DNA from: Gossypium raimondii
Lineage: Eukaryota; Streptophyta; Magnoliopsida; Malvales; Malvaceae
Direction: 5' to 3'
Assembly (NCBI RefSeq): GCF_025698545.1
Contig: NC_068569.1
Span: forward strand, 2,976,001 to 3,040,000
DNA length: 64,000 nucleotides
The translations under genes were made by a program, and so were the position numbers. Below are positions 13,277 through 25,050 of the stretch, piece after piece (positions within the stretch are counted from its first letter, which is position 1; every line of letters starts with the position of its first letter). The notes below the pieces were generated by a model. The model was not told the origin of the DNA. It saw only the letters and a list, made by a program, of their open reading frames with translations, and made no database searches.

Positions 13277-13597
13277 ATGGGTCGTGGTCTGGGATCCAAC
13301 ACCATGTCTCCGGTAATGGCACGATTGCTGTTGTTGAGTATCTGCATAGGAATATTGGCGAAGGCGGCATCAGCCCAAGTGAATCCCCCAAATGCGTTGG
13401 CCTCAAAACTGGGGGGCTATTGCGGCAAGAGTACCATGTCCTGCTCCATGAAATGCGGTTATCTCGGCTGCCTTGCTGGCTGCGTGACATCTCCCTCGAT
13501 AGGATGCGGCTATAAGTGCTTTTTCGAAAACACCAGTTGCCAATTTGGCTGCACCCCCTTTGATATTCGAGGCCAATCAGCCCGTGTTAAGACCTAG
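13277..13597 (+). CDS. Secreted nine-cysteine peptide, copy 1
   Basis: This single-exon gene encodes 106 residues. Residues 1 to about 34 form a signal peptide (LARLLLL-type core, likely cleavage after ASA, before QVNPP). The mature part has nine cysteines: a lone Cys, then four CX3C pairs separated by 4, 7 and 6 residues. The spacing from the second Cys onward is identical in the neighbouring copy. Paired CX3C motifs recall the alpha-hairpinin fold, and small secreted Cys-rich proteins of plants are often thionin-like or defence- or reproduction-related, but I do not recognise this family and assign no function. The first 60 or so bases of the 3' UTR carry a TA-repeat and then a GC-repeat. 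Confidence 0.75.
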   Translation: MGRGLGSNTMSPVMARLLLLSICIGILAKAASAQVNPPNALASKLGGYCGKSTMSCSMKCGYLGCLAGCVTSPSIGCGYKCFFENTSCQFGCTPFDIRGQSARVKT

Positions 13598-13601
13598 AGG
13601 G

Positions 13602-13635
13602 ATATATATATATATATATGTGTGAGCGCGCGCGT
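13602..13635. repeat. TA/TG/CG alternating purine-pyrimidine microsatellite
   Basis: Just past the stop of the first Cys-rich gene, about nine TA units run into TGTGTGAG and then GCGCGCGCG. Such alternating tracts can be hypermutable and can adopt non-B DNA. The second gene copy lacks this tract. Confidence 0.8.
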
Positions 13636-14852
13636 TGTTTGTTTATTATTAAGTGTTTGTTATTATTATTACAAAACAAAAAACATGATGATACACAATG
13701 AATAATGTCTTTGAAATAAATAAACAAGTAAACTTATACAATGCCACTGGATTAGTGTTATGTTGTTTTATGCTTAACAAGTAAGAAGAGCATTCAACCA
13801 TTTAGGTTGATTTGATTTAAAATTATAAAAATAAAATAAGTTGATTGTATATGAATGTAACCAACTGAATCCACCTATTATTCATGATGCATCACAAATA
13901 ATTAACCTTAAATAGGTGGCCAATTCTTTAGTCTTTGTTTGAGTACGAAATTTGTAATGTTAAAGGATATTCCATCTTTATGCACATATTTTGTCCGCTT
14001 TGGTTTTTCAATTATTGTTGATTTATTTGATTTTTAATAACTAAATCCTAATTTCAATAAATGATCAGATTAAGTACTTAATTTTTTAAAACCCTAAATC
14101 TATCATAAACCTATAAAATTGGTTTCAATTATAATCCACTATTGCTTTTCTTAGTAACATGAAGAGCACATTAATCTTAAACGGGAGTATGCTCTTCGTT
14201 ATGCTTTAGAAAATTAAATTAAAGTGCTAAAAATTATTTCTAAACTATTTATATCAATGTTTGACAAATATAATATGATCAAAATTCTATTAAGAAAATG
14301 AATTTAAAATTAAAATTATAATCAATAAATGATTAGTTTATACACGGCCATTAAAGCATGACAAGAAGAATAAGATGAAAACGCAAAATTATAAAAATAA
14401 AAATTAATGCATGAAATAAATATTGATAATACTTTAAACATACAAAAACCTTAAAATGTAGTTTCTATATGTTATTAACTGCCATGAATGCAATAACTTT
14501 GCATTTGGTCATAATTACAATAAACACTGCATGATCCGTTAAATAACAAATATGATAATTACACACGAGTAATTCGTATTTGGGAGTAAAATGCAATTAG
14601 GTAGGGGGTTAAAGGGTATGCCATGAAGCAAGCAAGCATGCAATTTATATTAACAACTGGAGTTAGAATTGTCGTGCAGCTAAAGCAAATTAACCCACCA
14701 TTTATCATCATTCCTCTCGCATGATTTGATATATACTTAAAAACGTGTTTCCATTCGTTTAATCAACTCTCTGCCTTCCCATATAACACACAAGCTGCTA
14801 TATATACACACAAATATTCAAGCTCTTTGATTATTATTAATTCGTAATAAAA

Positions 14853-15164
14853 ATGGGTAGTGTTGGATTGAGATCATCTAGGTCCGTGAGCGTGGTACTG
14901 GCACGACTGCTGTTGCTGAATATCTGCATAGGGGTAGTAGGGATAGGGGCGGTGGCGATGACCAAAAATGCGTTGGCCACGGAACGGCAGGACAGTTGCC
15001 CGGACAAAGTTAGTGGGAGTATAACCTGCTTCTTAAATTGCGATATTTTCAGTTGTCTTGCAGGTTGCTTCACGAATCCAAGCATTGGATGCGGCCTAAC
15101 GTGTTTTGCCCGAAACGTCGGTTGCACCACTACCTGCTCCATTATTGAATTTCCAGACCCATGA
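14853..15164 (+). CDS. Secreted nine-cysteine peptide, copy 2
   Basis: A 103-residue single-exon paralogue of the peptide at 13277. It has an N-terminal basic stretch and hydrophobic core (VLARLLLLNICIGVVGIGAVA), then a mature part with the same nine-cysteine layout: CX9C, CX3C, X4, CX3C, X7, CX3C, X6, CX3C. Only the first gap differs from copy 1 (nine against six). The segment around CLAGC and PSIGCG is best conserved, while residues between cysteines vary widely. That is the usual pattern for secreted peptides where the disulfide frame is kept and surfaces diverge. Function unknown; signal peptide by inspection only. Confidence 0.75.
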   Translation: MGSVGLRSSRSVSVVLARLLLLNICIGVVGIGAVAMTKNALATERQDSCPDKVSGSITCFLNCDIFSCLAGCFTNPSIGCGLTCFARNVGCTTTCSIIEFPDP

Positions 15165-15290
15165 ACATCACCTGGCAAAAGCCGTATATGGACGCTGTTT
15201 CTCACTTTATGTTATTACCGTCTTTGTAATTATTACAAAAACAAAAAAATGATGATAGACAATTAATAAAGTAATTGAAACAAATAAATA

Positions 15291-17397
15291 AGTAATCTTT
15301 CCTTATGTTATTTATGCTAATAAAGAAAAAGAAAAAAGAAGAAGGAATCGGCTCAATCTAAGATTATATAAAACGAATAAAATAATTTATGAGTAATTTA
15401 TCCAACCAAAGGTAGGTAATTGAGTTAATTTGGTTTTAGTACAGAGTTCAAAGGTATGCATATTTTTGTTCTTACAAATTCTGTATTATCGAGTTTGGTT
15501 TTTAATGATGGTTGTTTTGTTTGATTGATTTAAAACCAAATGAAATTGGTTCAATTGGCCCATTAATTCAAACACTTTTAATTTTAAACAATAATAATTA
15601 AACAACTTAAAAGATCTAATTAATTATTTTTCTAAGTTAGAACAGTAACATATTTAATTAATTATGCTTTGTAATTGGAATATCTCCATTATTAAATTAA
15701 AATTAATTTAGACCAAACTTGTAGATGCTGTAATTTAAAAAGTAACTAATGATTTACGTAGGACGTTAAATCAAAATAATTTTAATTATACTAATATGTT
15801 AAAAGAATTTATCTAAAACATTTTAAAATAAGATATTTTATATCTTAAAATTATTTTTAATTTCTATGATCGTAAAATGAGTGTATTAATATTACATAAT
15901 ACACAATGTTGGGGTCTACGATGAATGGTAAGTGGACTGCAAGGAAAGAAATATTGAAGTGAATAAAAGGATAGATGATACATTGCTTAATCGCCTGACT
16001 TCAGTATTTATAAGTCCTTGTGAAATGTTGCTTAGAGTTCCATTCCCCGACTTGCCTAAATCTAATTCGCTGATTTATTTATTTTCACATTTTGCCTAAT
16101 TTCTTCCATCGATATTATTGAAGTTGAAAAATCGTCTAAGAATTACTTTGAAAAGTTCCACAATCTTTTATCATTTTGTCCAAAAAGTATTTTTTTTAGA
16201 AGTTAAAAATGTTTATTTTAGATTTCATATTATAAAATAAAAGATAAGTTGAATTAAGGTAAACAAGTAATTTCATTGTAAATGCCAAAAAGAAAATTTT
16301 TTATTTGGAATAAAAATTTAATTCAAGAGTATTTACTATTGCATAAGCGTTAGTAAAATACAATAATATAAAACTTTTATATCAATCACAAGATCGAACA
16401 AGAATAACATTAATACATATATAACTGGAAAATAGAAAACAAAAGTAAATTGAAATAGTATACTGGCAGTTGAAGCCTGTTTAGACAGTTTCTTTAAGAT
16501 AGATTCTTCCGCTCACAACAACAAGATGAGCACGGCTGCAGTGATCAACGAATGATAACCTTAAGCTTTTCAATTTCCTCAACTTAATTCACAAGTGACT
16601 CACTTTGAGCATCAACTTCTCATTCATCACTCAATCATTTTGAGCATATGATATACCGCTATAAAGATCTCATAGAGTAAAATATAAAACCATAATTTTA
16701 TGATTCAAATATCTACCTTTACTAATCAAGAATATGCCTCAAAGCTTCCAAAGTATCTTTTTTTCCAACATTTACATTGCGTTTGGTAAAAAATAGTGGC
16801 GAAGATAGAGTCCTAGTCTCCTTAAAATAAATTTTTTATTTAAATCTCTTTATTATTTATAAGTAAAATTGTACTTTAATATAAAAAATGATAAAAAATA
16901 ATTTAATTTTTAAAAAATTATAAAAACTTAAACTATTATAAAAATATACAATATAATTTCGATTAAAAAAAATTGTGATTTCACCCGGGGAAAAGATATG
17001 ATCGTTATCCAAATTTATTTGGATGAAATTAGCTTTTAGGCTGGAGCTTATTTCGGGCAGTCCTACTCTTTGTTGAGCTGTAATACCTCTGAGCTTGAGT
17101 AGTTTTATCGAGGTCTTAACACTTTTTAAAATTATTTATTAAATTAATAAATATTAATTCAAACAAAGCATTAATTTTTATTTTGAAAAAGAAAACGCAA
17201 ATAAAAAGTGCATTATTTTTTCTATGGTCAAAATGTGAGAAGATATTCGAGACTTTGTGAACAGAGAGGATCAGAGGGAAAAAAGCAAAGGAAAAAGATA
17301 GGCAATGGCAATGGCAGCAACTGAAGCTGAAGCAGAGCAGAGCAGAGTTCCAGTCTAAGCGCGTCTATGTATTTTCCCGAGACACCCATTTCTCTCG
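15291..17397. other. Intergenic AT-rich region upstream of the G-alpha gene
   Basis: I see no coding frame. It contains one copy of a dispersed repeat (about 16795-16990, listed separately). The right end, from about 17.2 kb, becomes purine-rich (GAAGCTGAAGCAGAGCAGAG) and should include the G-alpha promoter. Confidence 0.5.
16795..16990 (+). repeat. Dispersed repeat, copy A
   Basis: A stretch beginning at about AGTCTCCTTAAAATAA and passing AAAATTGTACTTT and AAAAATATACAATATAATTT aligns, with divergence, to 56385-56590 in the same orientation. Both copies consist of short degenerate blocks ending in a Pur-rich segment, resembling a common plant non-autonomous repeat. Class not determined. Confidence 0.45.
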
Positions 17398-18799
17398 CTA
17401 TATAAAAACACTATACTATATATTCTTGTGTAATTTATACACATTTTTTTATGGGGGAGGAGGATGTTTAAAAATTTTCTATTATATATAAAAAAGTACA
17501 GATCTTTCTAACTTTGACTGAAGATTGAAAGAAAGAGAAGGCAACCAAAGCCAACACTTTCGGCGCTCCTTCTTTCTTCCCTTTGGCTTTGCTTTGCTTG
17601 CGTCTCCATCTTTCTTCTTCCTTGTTTTGCTCTCCAAAATCTCTCTTTTAAAATTCCAATTTTTATTGTTTATTTATAATTTTCACACTTGAACAAAGTT
17701 TCAAAACATTTTTTTTATTACCACTAATAAAATAACATATCCATAGTTGGCCCTCAAAAGAAAACCTCTTTCACTCTCTGTTTTCTTGCCCCAATTGTAC
17801 GAATCTAAAGCTAACCCTTTTAGTCTATCAACCTTACCAGACCCTTCTTCTTGTTATTGGGTAAGTTTTTTCTTCTTATTTTTGTTTGCATCTTGTTGAA
17901 CTTCCAATCTTTTGTGCTTTAGATCTTTTGGGTTTTTTTGGGCCTGCTTTTGGAGATCTCTTTGTTGGTTTTTTGGTGATTAGATCAGGAGGATTTTGGG
18001 TATGCTCATTTTTTGTGTTTTGATTTTTTCTTTTGTTTAACTAGTGAGAACCTTCATTCTACTGATTTCCTTACCATTTCTTTGAACTGAAAGGTTTTCC
18101 GGTGAGTGATCCCGTGAGCAGCTAAGATTTGTGGGTTAATTTCTGTTTGTTTGACACAATTGAGCACTTTAGTTTCTAATATTTCGTGGAAAAAGTCGAG
18201 GAGGCATGAAAATTATGCTGTAAAGGAGGGTAATGAAGTCCCAAAAACATTGTAAACATCTAAAGGACGGTATATTGTTGTTGTGGGTAATGGTGAATAC
18301 AGAAATGGACGTTCATGTATGGTTTATTAGTTGTTGTCTAGCACGTGGCCATGTGCTTCGATGTCATGTTCACATTAAGTTTGTAGATTCACGTGAAATA
18401 AAATGGAATCTGATTGCTGATTTGTAGGCTTACATCTGAGTGGGAGGGGGGAGGGAATTTAATCAGTTATGATATGCTTTGATTTATATTTGTACAGTTT
18501 TTTTGGAATGTTTTGACTGCTGATCATGAGTTTGTTTGTAACCTGAATTTCAGGCAGTTTTTCTCATGTTTGTAGTAAAAGAAACTTTCTTGCCATTTTG
18601 TGGACTATTGCTAGAAAGCTTATTAAGTTGTTTTAAGAAATTTCATGGTTTCTTACGAAAGGATCTCTTGTAGGAGGAGACGACTGTAATCATTGTTGCC
18701 TTAAAATTCTTTATTAGTGAATACTGATGGAGGCAAGGGCACATAAGATGCCTTTTGGTGCTTAATTTTATGCATCTTCTATGCTGATTACTGTTCTAG
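17398..18799 (+). promoter_or_regulatory. G-alpha core promoter, leader exon and leader intron
   Basis: CTATATAAA at 17398-17406 is a plausible TATA box. A CT-rich leader follows to a strong donor (TTATTGG then GTAAGT) at 17860/17861. The likely acceptor is TTCTAG at 18799, five bases before the coding ATG, which gives a leader intron of about 0.94 kb. An in-frame ATG at 18781 falls inside this intron. If the intron were retained, that ATG would add eight residues ahead of the Gly needed for N-myristoylation. Confidence 0.55.
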
Positions 18800-18804
18800 A
18801 GAAT

Positions 18805-21800
18805 ATGGGTTTATTATGCAGTAAAAATCGTCGTTTCACTGAAGCAGATGCCGAGGAGAATGCACAGGTGAACACAGTTTACATGCAACATAGACCATCC
18901 TTTTATTTTAGTGCAACTGGACGAACCCTTTGGACATGGTTTTATTTACAGTGTATATTTAGTTTAATTTTGAGTTTGTTCATTTTCAGGCTGCAGAAAT
19001 TGACAGGAGAATTGAACAAGAGCGAAAAGCTGAGAAGCATATCCAAAAACTTCTACTACTTGGTGTGTGCTACTTAGTTTGCTTTCCATTTTTTGCCTTG
19101 TTCGTTAGCAAAAAATGAGCTTTGTACTTTCGTATTTTGACTGTTAAATTCTTATTATTATGTTTGAGTGGTTGAAGACATTGATATGGAACCATTCATG
19201 TTCTAACACTGTCCAAATTTTATGGATATGAATAGGAGCATGTTAAATGTCATGTGTTTTTCTGTTTGTCTATGGAAAATGTTCATGCTTATAGAGGACT
19301 TGGCATGCTTATTAGTCTTTATCACCTAATTTGTTTAATGGTTTGTATTGATAGCTAAATTGCACTTTTTTCATTTGTTTTTGTCCAAGACTGGCAAATA
19401 GTAATGGTTATCATAGAATTGTAGTTGGTTATGCTTATACTTGCTACACCTAGATTAGTATCAAAGAATGTTTGATCGATTAATTCTTAACAATTGAGAT
19501 ACGAAGTTGAGCAGCCTAAACTGTTCGTGCTGATTTGCAGCAATGCTTTTTGTTTTCTTTCTTGTTCTTTCAATGACTTAAATATTCATTGTTTTTAAGG
19601 TGCTGGTGAATCTGGGAAGTCAACAATTTTTAAGCAGGTAAGACAGATTGATTGGCCTTTTATTGAATTGATTTCTTATCAGTCTACAATGCTGGTGTGT
19701 ATATTGTTCTTTTATTCTTATCTGTAGATAAAGCTTCTGTTTCAAACTGGCTTTGACGAGGACGAGCTGAAGAGCTATATCTCAGTCATCCATGCAAACA
19801 TCTATCAGACTATAAAAGTACGCAAAACCTGAAAAGGGTGTGTTGGTTATTTCCCTTCAGGTGTCAGTTATCTATGACGAGGAATTTTATTTATATCATA
19901 AGAGGATCTTTATCGATGTTCTTAACTTGAGCTTAACATGGTTTGATAGATACTGTATGATGGATCAAAGGAATTTGCTCAAAATGATGCAGATTCTTCC
20001 AAATATGTTTTATCCAACGAAATTAAGGTTTGAATTCATCATTTTCATGTTGCATTTTTTTTGAATAAATCAGTTTTTGATTTGTAGTCAAGGTATTACA
20101 CACACTTTCTTTACTCTGTCAGGTTATTGGAGAGAAACTATCAGAAATCGGAAGCAGGTTGGACTATCCACGTCTTAATAGAGAACTTGCACAGGAGATA
20201 GAAACTCTCTGGAAAGATTCTGCAATTCAGGTGCCTATTTGCTTTACCTTAAGCTGTTTAAGCATTGCTCCTTTTGTGTGTGGAATTTACTGAACCTGTT
20301 GAAACTGGTCCTTTCGATGGTGTATTTTAGTACTTAATCACTCTGTGTACTTGTAGGAAACCTATGCTCATGGTAATGAACTTCAAGTTCCAGATTGTAC
20401 TCATTATTTCATGGAAAATTTGCAAAGATTGTCTGATGCAAATTATATTCCCACGAAGGTATCTAGAAGTTGCAATATTTCCTTCTTAAAGAAGTTCTAT
20501 CATGTATATATGATAAAGACAATTATAATATACGTCCTTGCTCATCAAAACAATTATCATGTATATGATTTATACCCTCAACAAGATGAGTGTGAATGAT
20601 AAAAAAAACCTTGAAAATGAATTCTTTTTGGTCCTGTCTGCATCTTTATTAGCCTATTTAACATGCAATGTTGGTAACATTGCACTATTTTAAGAACTAC
20701 AAACTCTGTCCATCGGCTTCTTATTCTGTTCCATATTGCAGGAGGATGTTCTATATGCAAGAGTTCGTACAACTGGTGTTGTTGAAATTCAGTTCAGGTG
20801 AATTATATCTAGTCTCTCCTTTGATTATATGGATAAATTCAATTAGGTACTCAAATAGGTGTTCATGTTTGACATGATCTATGCAAATTATATTTTGGTA
20901 AGGTGACTTAAATCAATGGTTAGATCATCGATACAGCATAGGTTCCTGTATGCATTTTATTGGGTTACTTGATTAATAACTCATGTTGTTATGTATGATG
21001 TCTGCTTTGCAGCCCTGTGGGGGAGAATAAGAAAAGTGGTGAAGTATACAGACTCTTTGATGTGGGAGGCCAGAGAAATGAGAGAAGGAAATGGATCCAT
21101 CTTTTTGAAGGTGTTACGGCTGTGATCTTTTGTGCTGCTATTAGCGAGTAAGACCTTTTTGCTTTTGCCATCTGCAGATTCCATTTTGTCTGTACACGTA
21201 ACGATACAACACTGCTTCTATATTGAACCTGGTATCAAAATACAGAAATATTAACCTAGAAATCGTTGTGGTTTAGGTATGATCAAACTCTTTTTGAGGA
21301 CGAACAGAAGAATCGGATGGTGGAGACAAAAGAACTCTTTGATTGGGTCTTAAAGCAACCATGCTTTGAGGTTTTCCTTATGCTATATTATGCTTTTTGT
21401 GTGTCTACAAGGTAAAGGGTTTTGGTTATAGCTGGAATTTAACTTAATGTAAAAACTTGGTTGTTTTTTACAGAAAACATCCTTCATGCTGTTCCTCAAC
21501 AAATTCGACATATTCGAAAACAAGGTTCTAAAGGTAAAAGCCAGTATAATGGGTATAAAATTACAATATTTATGTGTTTGCATGAGTGTGATCTTTGACA
21601 TTCAACATTCCATAGGTTCCGCTAAATGTATGCGAGTGGTTCAAAGATTACCAGCCAGTTTCAACTGGAAAGCAAGAGATCGAGCATGCATACGAGTAAG
21701 CAATTCATCTCCCCTCTTTGCGAAGAAGGAATTTTTCAACTTATGACAATTTTATGAACTCTCTTTCTGTTCAGGTTTGTAAAGAAGAAATTCGAGGAGC

Positions 21801-21952
21801 TGTATTTTCAAAGCACAGCCCCTGATAGAGTTGACCGAGTCTTTAAGATATATAGAACCACTGCCCTTGACCAGAAGCTTGTGAAGAAAACTTTCAAGCT
21901 CGTTGATGAGTCTTTGAGACGGAGAAATCTGTTCGAGGCTGGGTTGTTGTGA
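18805..21952 (+). CDS. GPA1: Heterotrimeric G-protein alpha subunit
   Basis: Thirteen coding exons: 18805-18867, 18990-19062, 19600-19637, 19728-19817, 19950-20027, 20123-20230, 20357-20458, 20742-20797, 21013-21147, 21277-21370, 21474-21533, 21616-21695 and 21775-21952. They total 1155 nt, 384 aa, against 383 in Arabidopsis GPA1. The N-terminus MGLLCS fits myristoylation at Gly2 and palmitoylation at Cys5, placing it on the plasma membrane. GAGESGKST (46-54) is the P-loop; RVRTTG (from Arg191) is switch I; DVGGQR (219-224, catalytic Gln223) is switch II; NKFD (288-291) and TTAL near the end complete the guanine-binding set. It switches between GDP and GTP states, paired with G-beta/gamma and RGS. 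All key residues are present. Confidence 0.97.
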
Positions 21953-23960
21953 ACGAGATCACAAAACCCTAATTGCAAAGACTTGTTCATAATATGAAGA
22001 ATGTGATCATCACACCATCTTGGATGTTTTTGAAATGCTGGCATATCATATCATATCATATTTTCATCACAGGCTAAAAGTTTTGATTTCCCCATATTGT
22101 TGATCAAATTTTTTTTTGTTAAAAATCTTCTCTAAAATCCCCATGATTCTAGGGACTCTGATTTGTTCAGGGTAAAACATTCCCCAGAGGAATTTGTTTT
22201 TCTTGTTTGTTTCTGTCTTTCAGGGTTTGGGGGGGTGTATCGGATCAGACGTATGAAGGAACAATGAACATGAAAAGACATTCTTTATTTCCTAGTAATA
22301 CAACACATTGTTTATAATATTCTAGTAATTCTCGTCATGATTATTCTTGTCTGGGAATTTGGCATTACACCCTGTTTTTGAAAATATAACTAAGCCACTA
22401 TTTCATGATTATTAATTAAGCCAAAAAGAAAAAGAAAGAAACTGGAGTTTTCTCCTTTTACTCTTTGAGCCTCGATTTGTCCCAAAGTGAGGCCTTTTCT
22501 TAGAAACAAAAATAATAGAGGGATAAGTTTAGGCGGTCTGTTTGTGGTCTAAACTGAATTTGTTACTGGCAGTTGTGTTTGTCACAATATATGGGTTCTT
22601 TTTGCCACCTAAGTAGTGATAACAGGGAATTTTAACCCACAAAATTAAATGGCCTATATTCTTGGTTGATAAATGTTTTAGCTACATCACTACTTCTGGA
22701 TTTGAGAATTTTAACTAATTCTTTTTTTATGTATTTTTAATTGCTCTAATTCTTCATTTTAATATAAAAAATTTATGATTAATCTGATATATATTTGATA
22801 TGTTACAACTTGAGAGCACATGCAATATTTTTGTTAGGGCTTGAATCTTAAACCTTAAACTGTTAAGGTAGATCTCCTATGTCTTAATCCTTAGTATTAT
22901 TTAAGATATAATATTACATTTTTGAAGTTATATCCTCATTTTAATATTACTTCTTTAATAATAATTTTTTATACATGGTGATCCGTTAGGATATGAAGCG
23001 CGTGGCCTTCGATGATGCAGCAGATGGCGAGTAAAATAACAATAAAACTAACCAAAACGTACATTGACAGCGATCTGAGACGGAGAACAAGAAAGACCGA
23101 CCCCTTGAACTGTTTCTACACGTGTCGAACTCTTACGGTCTTTCCTTATTATTATTATTATTATAAAATAATATTAAATAAAACAACTGAGGCCGGGCCC
23201 TTTTAACTAGCCCCACTTACCGACTCTCTACGCCGATACTACAAAACCCATAGGCCCATTCAAGCCGACTTCCCAACTAAACCCTTCGGCTCTGCTCAAC
23301 CCATTCTTTTCGGGGTATATTTATGATTTTTTAAAAAAAAAAAAGCTGTTTCATGCATGGTAAAAGTTATAGCGCTGGCATAAAATATTATTTAGCCTTA
23401 ATTATATTTTCATAAGCTGCAATTTTGGCTTATTTTTACAATTACATATTTACAATAAAAAAAAAGCTTATCACATATGACACAAAAATGGAAAAATAGT
23501 AAAACATGTTATTAATTGAACTATTTATATATTAAATATATCATAATATAATTGAATAATGTTATCATTAGATATCCTACCTTTAATTTCATTTTAAATT
23601 TAGATAGTTTATAGTTGTATATTATCTTTATTTAAAACATTGTACTTTATGTTACAATTAAACTGTTTGTTATTAAGTTAATTAATAGAAAACATCAACT
23701 TCATTTTATATTACTTTTTTAAACCAAATTCGTTTAGAAATAGTTTTAAAGAAAATATTTATGTTTTAAAAATGTTAAGAGAAATATAATAAATTTTAAA
23801 AAAGGTAGGGTAAGAAAGCCAAGCTTCAAAAATAAATAAAGGATATGGATAACGCAAATGCATTGTCAGCGGACATTGTAAGTACGAACTACCACGTCAG
23901 AGTCGGAGACAGACAGTTCCTGAACATGTAGTAAACCAACACCTTGCTTCTATAATTGGA
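21953..23960. other. G-alpha 3' flank and distal OXS3-like upstream region
   Basis: The first 350 or so bases are probably G-alpha 3' UTR. Beyond that there are AT-rich segments with no convincing frame. A CACGTG lies at 23119-23124, and a short TTA microsatellite sits near 23147-23163. Confidence 0.45.
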
Positions 23961-23961
23961 C

Positions 23962-23974
23962 CACGTGGCACGTG
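23962..23974. promoter_or_regulatory. Twin G-box/ABRE-like sites upstream of the OXS3-like gene
   Basis: Two CACGTG hexamers occur at 23962-23967 and 23969-23974 with one base between, about 440 bases before the OXS3-like ATG. A TACCACGTCAG element lies about 75 bases further upstream. Closely spaced ACGT-core elements are the classic arrangement for bZIP/ABF binding under ABA or stress; binding here is inferred. Confidence 0.5.
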
Positions 23975-24409
23975 AAATTGCCAACCATTCTTGGTATTTA
24001 ATTACGTAACAGTTGCTCATCACTACTTTTTTTAAGATGAGAACGTAACTATGACTCATCGCTTCACTTAACATTTACACAGCGATAAAGCACATTCGGG
24101 TGCAAACAAACAAGTCGTGCGCTTCGAAAACAACTGATTATACTCTCTCTTTTTTTAAAAAGAAAAAGAAAATGGAAACATCAACAATGAGTGGGTGAGG
24201 ATAAGGCCCCAGTTGGTTGCTTTAAACTTTGAGTAATAAACATTTCAGTCATCAAAATCTAACTTATCCTTGTTTTTTTTCGCCAAAGACTTCCATTTTC
24301 CTTGCCATTTTGTTTTAAGAAACAAACTCTTCTGTCTTCTTATTCTTACTTTGTTTATCAATTTTAGTATTTTGGCGAAGAAGTGATTAATATCTCGACT
24401 GTATCGGGA

Positions 24410-25050
24410 ATGGCGTGTAATGCATCCACGGCGCTGAACCAAAGGAAAGAGGTTGAGGAAGATGATTGGAGGAGTTCATCGTCTACCACCACGACGTCGT
24501 CGTCTTGGATCGGGATGAATAGTGATGGATCTGCCGATGGTGGAGATTGCGACGGAGATGATGATGAGGTGGAAAGCTCTTATAAAGGTGGCTTAGACAT
24601 TATGGATTCGCTTCAACAGGTTTTGCCTATGAGGTTCGTATCTATTCTCCGCCGCTTACATTAAAATTTCTTTTTATGATTTCATAATGTAAACAAAAAA
24701 CTGGGTTTATGAACAGGAGAGGGATCTCAAGTTTTTACAATGGGAAATCCAAGTGTTTCACAAATTTAGCTGATGGCTCATCCACTTCATCGATTAAAGA
24801 GATAGCAAAACCTGAAAACGCCTATACACGGAGGAGGAGAAACCTGTTAGCAATCAACTATGCATGGGACAAGAACAAGTTCAAAAGACCCATCAAATCC
24901 ATAATGAATTCAAGAAAAAGCAGATTGGCTTTTCTAGCTGTTGCAATGGGTAGCTCTGAAAGTATCTCTGCTACCACAAGTGACCACTCTACTTCTAACT
25001 TCATGCCCTCTGCACCCGCCCTCAAACCCCCACTTCTTTCAATAATATAA
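24410..25050 (+). CDS. OXS3-like stress-tolerance protein
   Basis: Two exons, 24410-24633 and 24717-25050, encode 185 aa. I chose the ATG at 24410 (MACNASTAL); the frame is open for nine codons upstream but without another ATG. The N-terminal third is Ser/Thr- and Asp/Glu-rich. The core MDSLQQVLPMRRGISSFYNG, GKSKCFTNLAD and KPENAYTRRRRNLLA form the conserved motif of the plant OXIDATIVE STRESS 3 (OXS3/O3L) family, nuclear proteins tied to heavy-metal and oxidative stress tolerance and ABA responses. The intron falls inside the conserved core (Met-Arg/Arg-Gly). A basic RRRR patch could act in nuclear import. The twin G-boxes upstream fit stress control. Confidence 0.85.

Larger units (their letters stand above)
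13046..15290 (+). repeat. Local tandem duplication carrying two Cys-rich peptide genes with their promoters
   Basis: The same landmarks occur twice about 1.57-1.63 kb apart. GTCGTGCAGCTAAAGCAAAT is at 13046 and 14671; ACAAGCTGC followed by a TATA stretch is near 13150 and 14790; the coding frames start at 13277 and 14853; and similar AT-rich 3' sequence (ACAAAACAAAAAACATGATG against ACAAAAACAAAAAAATGATG) follows each. The non-coding parts are diverged but clearly alignable, so this is an old tandem gene duplication that included regulatory DNA. Confidence 0.8.

Noticed and set aside
20411-20877. Several short frames within the G-alpha gene
   Set aside because: They read through exon-intron boundaries of a well-supported gene.
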